DNA of 64,000 bases, from positions 318,478 to 382,477 of the forward strand of contig NZ_JAANNP010000002.1 of the NCBI RefSeq assembly GCF_011250635.1, written 5' to 3'. Every line of letters begins with the position of its first letter. Position 1 is the stretch's first letter. Shown one piece after another: positions 28,581-38,115 of the stretch. This DNA comes from Motilibacter deserti. Lineage in GTDB: Bacteria; Actinomycetota; Actinomycetes; Motilibacterales; Motilibacteraceae. The notes under the pieces were generated by a model that was not told the DNA's origin, ran no database searches, and saw only the letters and a list, made by a program, of their open reading frames with translations. The position numbers and the translations under genes were made by a program.

Positions 28581-28586
28581 AACCTA
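28581..28586 (-). promoter_or_regulatory. -10 box TAGGTT for a leaderless glgE operon transcript
   Basis: Read on the minus strand, TAGGTT ends 8 nt before the glgE ATG at 28572, which places the transcription start at or next to the A of the start codon. No ribosome binding site lies between them. The -35 region is not clear. Confidence 0.45.
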
Positions 28587-28728
28587 CCCAGGTGCAGCCG
28601 GAGATCACCTATCCGGTGCCCCCTCCGCGTCCCGGCGTCGCTGCCCTCTCGCTGACGCTCCGCGTGGTGACCCGTGCCGCGCGTGGTCGGGCGGATCAAC
28701 TCGCGTCATCGCTCCGACACGTGGGCGA

Positions 28729-28747
28729 CGGCGTCGTTAAGACGCCG
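28729..28747 (+). other. Perfect hairpin upstream of the lasso-like precursor gene
   Basis: CGGCGTC and GACGCCG form a 7-bp stem around a GTTAA loop in the divergent glgE / precursor gap, about 100 bp before the small gene. It could be an operator or part of the leader RNA. Confidence 0.35.
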
Positions 28748-28849
28748 TGAGCAGTTGTCGAACGCGGTTTGCCGTCGTGGCGGGGGCGGAAGCGGGCGCG
28801 TACGGCGTTGGCCGCCGCCACCGCCGCCACCCGCAGTGGAGGGAGAGCA

Positions 28850-28984
28850 ATGAACGACTACACCCCGCCGCAGATCACGGTCATGGGGACGCTCGAGCAG
28901 CTGACCGCGGCGTCCGTGTCCGGCAGCCGAACCGACGTGCCGCTGGGCACCCCGATCGGCCCGTCGCCGATCATCTTCTCCTAG
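28850..28984 (+). CDS. Candidate lasso-peptide-type RiPP precursor (44 aa), orphan
   Basis: The 44-residue peptide has a leader matching the lasso leader pattern Y-x2-P-x-(L/I)-x3-G-x5-T: Tyr4, Pro7, Ile9, Gly13 and Thr19. If Thr19 is the -2 residue, as in the family, the core starts at Ala21, and the ninth core residue is Asp29, the normal position of the ring-closing Asp/Glu. The predicted core is 24 residues: a nine-residue ring and a Pro/Gly-rich tail ending in IIFS. A GGAGG ribosome binding site (28838-28842) lies 7 nt before the ATG. A GC-rich inverted repeat follows the stop. No B1/B2 or asparagine-synthetase-like cyclase gene exists in this window, so it is an orphan. The pattern is seen directly; modification and function are inferred. 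Confidence 0.68.
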   Translation: MNDYTPPQITVMGTLEQLTAASVSGSRTDVPLGTPIGPSPIIFS

Positions 28985-28992
28985 CCGCCGGA

Positions 28993-29034
28993 CCCGTCCC
29001 GCCGCCTCGGCACGTCGCCGGACGGCGGGGCGGG
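28993..29034 (+). terminator. GC-rich terminator-like inverted repeat after the small peptide gene
   Basis: CCCGTCCCGCCG (28993-29004) can pair with CGGCGGGGCGGG (29023-29034) with one G-T pair and an 18-nt loop. It starts 8 bp past the stop codon. There is no U-tract, as is common in high-GC actinobacteria. Confidence 0.5.
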
Positions 29035-29267
29035 CCGGGGCGGGCGCAGCGGCACACTCGCCTGCGGGACCATGTCTGTGATCAGCATTGAACTGTCCGT
29101 GATCGTCGAACGACGCCTCCTCCGCGTGCGGCTGGCAGCCGGACGGATGCGGAGCGGGTTTGCTCGGCGACCGAGAGGTGGGAAGGATGAGCGGACGGGT
29201 CGTCCGATGCAGTGCAGACGCAGAGATGCTGAACAGGCCAGTAGCCGCTGACGAGTGAGGGATCAAC

Positions 29268-31865
29268 GTGAGAGCCATCCGCCGCTTCACCGTGCGCACC
29301 GTTCTTCCGGAGGCGCTGGCGCCTCTCGGTGAGCTGTCGATGAACCTGCGCTGGTCCTGGCACCCCGAGACGCAGGACCTCTTCCGCGACGCAGACCCGG
29401 CGACCTGGGAGGCCGTCGGCCACGACCCGGTCGCGCTGCTCGGCGCGCTCGCGCCGGAGCGGCTCGCCGAGCTGGCGGGCGATGAGGGCTTCGTCCGTCG
29501 CGTGCACGAGGCCGCTGCGGACCTGCGCGAGTACCTCACCGGCTCGCGGTGGTACCAGTCGCTCGGCGGCGACGGCCAGGGCTCGGTCCCCGCGGCGATC
29601 GCCTACTTCTCCCCGGAGTACGGCATCACGAGCGTGCTCCCGCAGTACTCCGGCGGCCTCGGCATCCTCGCCGGCGACCACCTCAAGTCCGCCTCCGACC
29701 TCGGCGTGCCGATCGTCGGCGTGGGCCTGCTCTACCGGTCCGGCTACTTCCGCCAGTCGCTCTCCGGCGACGGCTGGCAGCAGGAGCACTACCCCGTGCT
29801 CGACCCCGACGGCATGCCGATCTCGGTGCTGCGCGAGCCTGACGGCTCGCCGCTCGTCGTCACTCTTGACCTGCCGGGCGGACGCGCGCTGCACGCCCGC
29901 GTCTGGGTGGCCCAGGTCGGCCGCGTCCCGCTGCTGCTGCTCGACTCCGACATCGAGACCAACGAGCCCGCCGAGCGCCAGGTCACCGAGCGCCTCTACG
30001 GCGGCGGCAACGAGACCCGCCTGCTGCAGGAGCTGCTGCTCGGCATGGGCGGGGTGCGCGCGCTCCGGGCGTACAGCCGCATCACCGGCGCCCCGGCTCC
30101 CGACGTCTTCCACACCAACGAGGGGCACGCCGGCTTCCTCGGCATCGAGCGCATCCGCGAGCTCGTCGCCGACGCAGGGCTCAGCTTCGACGAGGCGCTC
30201 GAGGCGGTCCGCGCCGGGACGGTCTTCACGACGCACACCCCGGTGCCGGCCGGCATCGACCGCTTCCCGCGCGACCTCGTCGCCCAGCACTTCTCCGGGC
30301 CGCTCGCCCCGCCCGAGGCGCTGGACCGGATCCTCGCGCTCGGCGCCGAGACCTACGAGGGCGGCGACCCCGGCGTGTTCAACATGGCCGTCATGGGCCT
30401 GCGCCTCGGCCAGCGGGCCAACGGCGTGAGCCTGCTGCACGGCGAGGTCAGCCGCGGGATGTTCTCGGGGCTCTGGCCGGGCTTCGACCCCTCCGAGGTG
30501 CCGATCACCTCGGTCACGAACGGCGTGCACGCGCCGACGTGGGTCGCCCGCGAGGCGCTCGACGCGGCCGAGCAGGCCGGCGGCGCCCGCGACTGGGAGG
30601 GGCTGTCCCGCCTCTCGGACTCGGACCTGTGGGGCGTCCGCCGGACCCTGCGCGAGAAGCTCGTCACCGACGCCCGTCGCCGGCTGCGCGCCTCGTGGCT
30701 GGAGCGCGGCGCGAGCGAGCCCGAGCTCGGCTGGATCGACTCCGCGCTGGACCCCGACGTGCTGACGATCGGCTTCGCGCGGCGCGTGCCGTCGTACAAG
30801 CGCCTGACGCTCATGCTGCGCGACCCCGCGCGCCTGAAGTCGCTGCTGCTGCACCCCGAGCGGCCGATCCAGATCATCGTCGCGGGCAAGGCGCACCCGG
30901 CCGACGAGGGCGGCAAGCGGCTCATCCAGGAGCTCGTCCGGTTCACCGACGACCCCGAGGTGCGCCACCGCATCGTCTTCCTGCCGAACTACGACATCGC
31001 CATGGCGCAGACGCTGCTCCCCGGCACCGACGTGTGGCTCAACAACCCGCTCCGCCCGCTCGAGGCGTCCGGCACGTCGGGCATGAAGGCCGCCCTCAAC
31101 GGCGGGCTCAACCTCTCGATCCTCGACGGCTGGTGGGACGAGTGGTTCGACGGCGAGAACGGCTGGGCGATCCCGACGGCCGACGGCGTCAACGACCCGA
31201 ACCGCCGTGACGACCTCGAGGCCGCTGGCCTCTACGACCTCATCGAGACCCAGGTCGCGTCGCGGTTCTACGACCGCGGCCACGACGGCGTCCCGCAGCG
31301 CTGGATCCAGATGGTGCGCCACACCCTGCAGTCGCTCGGCCCGAAGGTGCTCGCCAGCCGACAGGTCCAGGACTACGTCAACCAGCTCTACCTGCCCGCC
31401 GCCACCTCCGTCCACGGCCTCGGCGAGGACCTCAAGGGCGCGAAGGTGCTGGCCGAGTGGAAGCGCAGCGTGCGCGGCTCGTGGGACGGCGTGCGCGTCG
31501 ACCACGTCGAGTCCGAGGGCGTCGGCGACGCGCCGGAGGTCGGGGCCGTGCTGCACATCCGCGCGTTCGTCTCCATCGGCGCGCTGCAGCCCGGCGACGT
31601 GGAGGTGCAGCTCGTGCACGGCCGCGTCGACGAGGGCGACGAGCTGACCGACACCGCCACGCTGACCCTGGACCACGCCGAGGCGTACGAAGGCGGGCGC
31701 CACCGCTACGACGGCGAGCTGACGCTGGAGCGGACCGGCGCGTTCGGCTACACCGTGCGGGTGCTGCCGTCGACGAAGCTGGCCGCCGCTCCGGCCGAGC
31801 TCGGCCTCGTCGCCAACGCGGTCGTCTCCGAGGGCCTGGCGAAGGGCGCTCCGCCGCTGCGCTGA
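29268..31865 (+). CDS. glgP: Alpha-glucan (glycogen/maltodextrin) phosphorylase GlgP
   Basis: The 865-residue GT35 enzyme releases glucose-1-phosphate from alpha-1,4-glucan using pyridoxal phosphate. It belongs to the shorter actinobacterial/thermophilic branch, beginning with a MNLRWSWHPET segment. Motifs include PQYSGGLGILAGDHLKSASD, HTNEGHAGF and the cofactor-binding Lys607 in GTSGMKAALNGGLN. An extra C-terminal beta domain of about 120 residues follows, as usual for this branch. GTG at 29268 has a GAGGG ribosome binding site 8 nt upstream. It is convergent with glgX across a long palindrome and likely supplies breakdown of the glucan made by the neighbouring GlgE operon. Confidence 0.93.
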   Translation: MRAIRRFTVRTVLPEALAPLGELSMNLRWSWHPETQDLFRDADPATWEAVGHDPVALLGALAPERLAELAGDEGFVRRVHEAAADLREYLTGSRWYQSLGGDGQGSVPAAIAYFSPEYGITSVLPQYSGGLGILAGDHLKSASDLGVPIVGVGLLYRSGYFRQSLSGDGWQQEHYPVLDPDGMPISVLREPDGSPLVVTLDLPGGRALHARVWVAQVGRVPLLLLDSDIETNEPAERQVTERLYGGGNETRLLQELLLGMGGVRALRAYSRITGAPAPDVFHTNEGHAGFLGIERIRELVADAGLSFDEALEAVRAGTVFTTHTPVPAGIDRFPRDLVAQHFSGPLAPPEALDRILALGAETYEGGDPGVFNMAVMGLRLGQRANGVSLLHGEVSRGMFSGLWPGFDPSEVPITSVTNGVHAPTWVAREALDAAEQAGGARDWEGLSRLSDSDLWGVRRTLREKLVTDARRRLRASWLERGASEPELGWIDSALDPDVLTIGFARRVPSYKRLTLMLRDPARLKSLLLHPERPIQIIVAGKAHPADEGGKRLIQELVRFTDDPEVRHRIVFLPNYDIAMAQTLLPGTDVWLNNPLRPLEASGTSGMKAALNGGLNLSILDGWWDEWFDGENGWAIPTADGVNDPNRRDDLEAAGLYDLIETQVASRFYDRGHDGVPQRWIQMVRHTLQSLGPKVLASRQVQDYVNQLYLPAATSVHGLGEDLKGAKVLAEWKRSVRGSWDGVRVDHVESEGVGDAPEVGAVLHIRAFVSIGALQPGDVEVQLVHGRVDEGDELTDTATLTLDHAEAYEGGRHRYDGELTLERTGAFGYTVRVLPSTKLAAAPAELGLVANAVVSEGLAKGAPPLR

Positions 31866-31878
31866 CCCCGCCCTCGCC

Positions 31879-31945
31879 GATCGTGCACACGTGGCGAGTT
31901 GTCCCGGGCCGCGGCCTGTGGACAACTCGCCACATGTGCTTGATC
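31879..31945. terminator. Long inverted repeat between convergent glgP and glgX
   Basis: Two 26-bp arms (31879-31904 and 31920-31945) are complementary at 23 positions. They share the uninterrupted block GTGGCGAGTTGTCC and its complement; the 15-nt loop contains GGCCGCGGCC. It sits 13 bp after the glgP stop and about 40 bp after the glgX stop (on the other strand), so it can act as a bidirectional terminator or extragenic palindromic element. Confidence 0.6.
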
Positions 31946-31984
31946 AGCGGGAGGGCTGGGGGGTGGTGGGGGTGGGGCGGGGGA

Positions 31985-34093
<2,109 letters not shown>

Positions 34094-34154
34094 CGCCCGA
34101 TCATGCCCGAGCGCGCTGCGGTGCAGTCGCAGCGGTGCCACGTGGCGGACGCGG

Positions 34155-34931
34155 TCACGCCCCACCGAAGGCGCTGGCGTCGGCGGAGGCGAACACGACC
34201 CGGTTGTCGCGATAGCGGCCGGCGGCGTGGTCGTACGTGCCTGCGCAGGTGATCAACCGCAGCTCGTGGCCGGGCGTGGGCCCGTAGACCGCGGCCGTCG
34301 GGAACCGGTCCTGCGGGTACTGCGTCGTCTTCGTCACCCGGAAGGTGACCGTCGAACGGTCCGACCGCGTCACGGTCACCCGGTCACCGGCACGCAGATC
34401 CGCGAGCCGCCAGAAGACCGCCGGGCCGGAGGGCGAGTCGACGTGCCCGGCGATGACCGCGGGGCCCTGCTCACCGGGGACCGCGCCGTCCGCGTACCAG
34501 CCGGGGCGCTGCCAGTGCGGCGGTCTGGCGAGCTCGCCCCGCTCGTCGACGCCCAACCGGTCGAGCGCGACGTCGATGCCGAGCCGGGGCACGCGCAGCC
34601 GCGTGGGCCGCAGCGTCGGCGTCGGCAGCGCCGCCGGGCCCGTCGGATCGAGCGCCGGGCCGCTGCCGAGCCCCGGGCCGCTGTCGGGCGCCGGCGTGGG
34701 GGCGGCGGTCGGGGCGGTCATCGTCGGGCTCGACGCCGCCCCGCCCGCGGACGGCTGCGCCGCGCCGCCGTCCGTGCCGCAGCCGGCCGCGACCAGGGCG
34801 AGCCCGACGACCGTGGACACCCCGGCCGCGCCGCACGCGCCGGCTCGGCCCCTGCGGGCACGGGCACGGGTGCCGCCGGGACCCGAGACGGCGGTCCCGC
34901 CGCGAGCCGACGCCCGGTGGCGGCCCGTCAC
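34155..34931 (-). CDS. Class F-type sortase with lipoprotein-like N-terminus
   Basis: The 258-residue protein has an Arg-rich start, a hydrophobic segment ending in LVAAGC (a plausible lipobox), a long Pro/Thr/Ala linker (about 62-110) and a sortase domain (about 115-258). The catalytic set is visible as His163 (AGHVDS), Cys229 (LITCAG) and Arg near 239-244 (GRYRDNR). Class F sortases are common in actinobacteria and have no agreed housekeeping role. GTG at 34931 overlaps the stop of the DUF4397 gene (GTGA). The overlap suggests that the upstream DUF4397 protein, which ends in a sorting-signal-like tail, is its substrate. Confidence 0.85.
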   Translation of the reverse strand: MTGRHRASARGGTAVSGPGGTRARARRGRAGACGAAGVSTVVGLALVAAGCGTDGGAAQPSAGGAASSPTMTAPTAAPTPAPDSGPGLGSGPALDPTGPAALPTPTLRPTRLRVPRLGIDVALDRLGVDERGELARPPHWQRPGWYADGAVPGEQGPAVIAGHVDSPSGPAVFWRLADLRAGDRVTVTRSDRSTVTFRVTKTTQYPQDRFPTAAVYGPTPGHELRLITCAGTYDHAAGRYRDNRVVFASADASAFGGA

Positions 34932-35878
34932 GACCGCCGCAGGCCGGTGGCCGGACGGCGCCGGCGCGTCAGCACGAGGGCGCCGCCGAGTGCCACGGCA
35001 CCGGCGAGCGTGGCGATGCCGGCCGGAGTGGCGGGCCCGCCGCCGGCTCCGGCAGCGGGCTCGGAGCCGGGGGCGGGCAGCGCCGCGCCCGTCAGGCTGG
35101 GGCCGTAGCCGGTGTTCACCCCGCCCTTGGGCATCGCCGCCGAGCCCTCGCTGTCCACGACGGCCGCGACCCGCAGCGTGCCCGCGCCCTTGCCGTCGAG
35201 CACGAGCACCGAGCTCACCCGCCCGGCCGGGACGTCGACCGTTGTGGTGAGCGGCTTGGCGCTCCCGCCGCTGGGGGTGACGCGGAGCGTCCAGCGGCCG
35301 GCGGGGACCGTCGCGTACCCGGTGGAGGTCCCGAAGGCCGTGTCCTGGGCGAGCAGCGGGCCGCCCTGGGCCCGGACGTCGACGCTGTCCGCCCGGGTGG
35401 AGGCCTGGATGAGGCGGACGCGCCCCTTGCCCGCCGCCGGCGCGATCAGGTCGTCGCTCAGCACCTTGGTCGTGAGGTCGGCCTTCAGCCCGACGGCCGC
35501 GACCGTGTAAGCCTTGTCCGCCCCGACCTTCGCGGTCGCGGACAGCACCGGTGTGCTGTCGCCCGCCGCCCCGGCCCAGCGCATCGTCGCGGTGTACGTC
35601 CCCGCCGGCACCGCCTGGTACTTGCTGACGTCGCCGTACCCGACGCTGCGCAGCACCACCGGCCTGGCGCTCCCGTTGAACGGCGCCAGGTAGACGTCCA
35701 CCTCGGGGGTGTCGGGCGACAGGTGGGCGAGCCGCAGCCACGCCGTCCCTGCCGCCGGTGCGGCCGAGGCCGGCGCGAGAACGGCCAGCGGGGCGACGCC
35801 GAGGCCTCCGGCGAGCAGGAGCGTGGCGACGCGGGGGACGCGGCGGCGCACGGTCGGGGGGAGCGGGTGCGTGGTCAC
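34928..35878 (-). CDS. DUF4397-domain surface protein with sortase-type C-terminus
   Basis: The 316-residue protein has a signal peptide (about 1-40, ending PASAAPAAG) and tandem DUF4397 modules; the first is marked by WLRLAHLSPDTPEVDVYL and the second by RVRLIQASTRADSVDV. The C-terminus contains LPAPG at 267-271, a Gly/Pro spacer, a hydrophobic stretch (about 286-304) and an Arg-rich tail. That is the layout of a cell-wall sorting signal, although LPAPG departs from canonical LPxTG. DUF4397 proteins are extracellular with unknown biochemical role. Its GTG overlaps the preceding gene stop by 4 bp and its stop overlaps the sortase start, making a three-gene unit. Confidence 0.83.
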   Translation of the reverse strand: MTTHPLPPTVRRRVPRVATLLLAGGLGVAPLAVLAPASAAPAAGTAWLRLAHLSPDTPEVDVYLAPFNGSARPVVLRSVGYGDVSKYQAVPAGTYTATMRWAGAAGDSTPVLSATAKVGADKAYTVAAVGLKADLTTKVLSDDLIAPAAGKGRVRLIQASTRADSVDVRAQGGPLLAQDTAFGTSTGYATVPAGRWTLRVTPSGGSAKPLTTTVDVPAGRVSSVLVLDGKGAGTLRVAAVVDSEGSAAMPKGGVNTGYGPSLTGAALPAPGSEPAAGAGGGPATPAGIATLAGAVALGGALVLTRRRRPATGLRRS

Positions 35879-37938
35879 GAGTCCTCCGTGGGGGTCGCTG
35901 GCGAAAAGCCGAAGTCGGGTTCGTCCGTGGGGTCGTCGGGGGGCGGCAGCAGCCCGAGCGGGCTCGGTGCGGCGAAGGTCACGACCAAGCGGCCGGCGGC
36001 GAGGTCGAGCCGGGGGGAGTACGGCGCCGGCTGAGCGCGCAGCACGTCGAGCAGGCGACGCGTGGCGGGGGTCTGCCCCGCGACCTGCCGGCCGTCGACC
36101 GCGGTCACGGTCATGGAGCGGGCCGGTGCCGTCGCGGGCTCGCCGGGGGCGGAGGGGAACCCGGCCAGCCGTAGTCGCTGCTCGCCGAGGGCGAGAGCGA
36201 GCACGGTGAGCACCCGGCTGTCGACGCGGCCGGCGGCCAGGGCCCGCAGTGCGGCGGGCGGTGCGTCCAGCCGCGGGTTCTGCGCGAGCGCCGAGCCGGC
36301 CTGCACCCGGGCTGCGGTGTCCGCGCGCTGGGCGTCGGTCGCCGCGGTGCTGCCGGACGCCTCGATACGGCGGATCTCTACCGGGCCGTCCGAGCTGTCG
36401 AAGACGGCCAGCAGGCTCGAGTTGCGGACCGCGGCGAGGACGCCGATGTCGGCCGCGGCGTTCTCGGCGCTCACCGGTGTCCCGACGGTGCCGGTGGCGC
36501 CCGCCGGGCCGGCTGACGCGAGCCTGGCCCGCAGCGCGGGCGTCACCACGACGGCGTCGAAGCCGCGCCAGCTGCGCGCATCCCGGTCGCTCCCGTCCAC
36601 GTCGGCGTAGCCCGCCACTGCCCCGGGCCGGTCGGCCGCGACGAGCTCGGGCAGCAGCGCCTCGTCCGTGACGACGCGGGCGTCGGGGGGAAGGTCGGAC
36701 AGGACCCAGGCCGCGGCCGAGCGGTACGCCGCGTCGGCGTCGCCGTCCAGCAGCGTCCGCAGGGCCGGGGCCCAGCTGACCGCGGCGGCGAGCACCGCCA
36801 GGCAGGCGGCGAAGCCGACGCAGAGCGCTGGCAGCCAGCGGCCCGCCGCGTGGTCCGGGCGCTGCCGGGCCCGGCGCGCCTCGGCGACGACCACGCCGGT
36901 CACCAGGACGGCCGCGACGGGCAGGGCCGGCACGACGTGCGCCGGCGGCGCGCCCGTCGTGAAGGGCACGAGCAGCAGCACGGAAAGGAGCACGGCCAGC
37001 GGGCGCAGGTCACGTGCGCGCAACGCCAGCAGCGCTGCCACTGCCGTCGCGACGGCGAGGACGGGGTCTGCTGCGGCCCACTCGCGTACGCCGTCGAGGG
37101 CCCGGCCGGCGCCGAGCCCCTCGGCGCCCGGTGCGGGCCAGGGCCAGCCCTGCCGGCCCCGAGGCCACAGGGAGTAGGCGCGGGCGGCAGCCGCGTAGCC
37201 GCCGCCGGCGGCGAGCAGGACGGCGGTGGGAACGAGCAGGACGTGGCGGCGGCCGGGGCCAGCGGCGCGCCAGGCGAGCCAGCCGGCCACGGGGACGGCG
37301 AGCACCGTGACCGGGGCGGTGAGCACGGCGACCGCCAGCGCGGCGGCCGACGCGGCGAGCCGGAGCGGGAGGCGCGTCTGCCCGGCCGCGAGGACGAGCG
37401 CCACGAGCATCCACGGCGTCGCCGCCCCGGCAGCCGTGACCCGCCGCGACTCCTCGACCGCGAGCGGGGAGAGGGCGAGCACGAGGCCGGCGCCGAGTGC
37501 CGCGACGCGGGGCAGCCCGACCCGGCGGGCGAGCAGGACGGTGAGCGCGACGGCCGCCACGTGGAGCACGAGCAGCGCCTCGCGGCCTGCGCCGAGCGCT
37601 CCGTCCCAGCCGGGCAGGGCCGAGGCGATCGCTTCCCACCCACCTACCTGCAGCGCCGCCAGCGGCGGGGCGTCGAGCCGGCCAGGGCCGAGCCCGTCCC
37701 CCTGGGCGACCGCGTACGCGGAGGCGGCGAGCGCTCCCTCGGCGGACGTGCGTGCGGGAGCCCTGGCCAGCCCGATCGCCGACACGACGCCGGCGGCCGC
37801 GCTCACCGCGAGGACGAGGAAGAGGTCCCGTCGCGCGGTCCCACGCGGCGAGCCGCCGGGCGCCGGGCCCGCCGGTGCAGGGCCGGAGGGGGCCCGCCCC
37901 GGGCGCATGTGCGCGGGGCTGGGCGCGAGGGCCGTCAC
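35875..37938 (-). CDS. Large membrane protein with GT-C-like architecture
   Basis: The 687-residue protein has about ten hydrophobic helices in the first 420 residues and an extracytoplasmic C-terminal domain of about 260 residues that ends in an acidic Pro-rich tail. The early loop with GRLDAPPLAALQVGG resembles the first loop of GT39/ArnT-like GT-C transferases, but a clear Asp-Asp or Asp-Glu motif is not evident. It may be a mannosyl- or arabinosyltransferase for surface proteins or glycans; this is inference. GTG at 37938 is chosen for a GGGGACG upstream; ATG at 37908 is possible. It heads the operon with DUF4397 and the sortase, so it may glycosylate that surface protein. Confidence 0.6.
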   Translation of the reverse strand: MTALAPSPAHMRPGRAPSGPAPAGPAPGGSPRGTARRDLFLVLAVSAAAGVVSAIGLARAPARTSAEGALAASAYAVAQGDGLGPGRLDAPPLAALQVGGWEAIASALPGWDGALGAGREALLVLHVAAVALTVLLARRVGLPRVAALGAGLVLALSPLAVEESRRVTAAGAATPWMLVALVLAAGQTRLPLRLAASAAALAVAVLTAPVTVLAVPVAGWLAWRAAGPGRRHVLLVPTAVLLAAGGGYAAAARAYSLWPRGRQGWPWPAPGAEGLGAGRALDGVREWAAADPVLAVATAVAALLALRARDLRPLAVLLSVLLLVPFTTGAPPAHVVPALPVAAVLVTGVVVAEARRARQRPDHAAGRWLPALCVGFAACLAVLAAAVSWAPALRTLLDGDADAAYRSAAAWVLSDLPPDARVVTDEALLPELVAADRPGAVAGYADVDGSDRDARSWRGFDAVVVTPALRARLASAGPAGATGTVGTPVSAENAAADIGVLAAVRNSSLLAVFDSSDGPVEIRRIEASGSTAATDAQRADTAARVQAGSALAQNPRLDAPPAALRALAAGRVDSRVLTVLALALGEQRLRLAGFPSAPGEPATAPARSMTVTAVDGRQVAGQTPATRRLLDVLRAQPAPYSPRLDLAAGRLVVTFAAPSPLGLLPPPDDPTDEPDFGFSPATPTEDS

Positions 37939-38060
37939 CGGTGGCGTCCCCGGGCCTCGGAATGGGGCACGGAACGGGGCGCGGAACGAGGCGCGGCCGC
38001 GGCCGGGCAGGCCGGAAGGAGGGCGTTCTGCACACCTCCGGTTCGGCACGGCACGGCTCG

Positions 38061-38083
38061 CGGATGCCCCGGCGCGGCATCCG
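38061..38083 (-). terminator. Perfect 8-bp hairpin downstream of the second flippase gene
   Basis: CGGATGCC (38061-38068) pairs with GGCATCCG (38076-38083) around a 7-nt loop, 33 bp past the flippase stop. It probably separates the flippase transcript from the GT-C / DUF4397 / sortase operon. Confidence 0.5.
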
Positions 38084-38108
38084 GCACACAACGTTGACGT
38101 TGCGTGCC
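38083..38108. promoter_or_regulatory. LacI-like operator palindrome upstream of the GT-C/sortase operon
   Basis: A 26-bp near-perfect palindrome has 12-bp arms, GGCACACAACGT and ACGTTGCGTGCC, with one mismatch and a two-base centre. It contains two AACGT half-sites. Such AACGTT-type symmetry is typical of LacI-family binding sites. It lies 145 bp before the GTG start of the downstream operon, in a promoter-competent position. Confidence 0.45.
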
Positions 38109-38115
38109 GCAGTCG

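Noticed and set aside
24940-28740. Very long plus-strand open frame (over 1200 codons) opposite treS and glgE
   Set aside because: It is antisense to two enzymes with intact catalytic motifs and has the Arg/Val/Asp-rich composition of a high-GC shadow frame. Other long antisense frames (29082-31925, 42590-46246, 647-2080) were rejected for the same reason.
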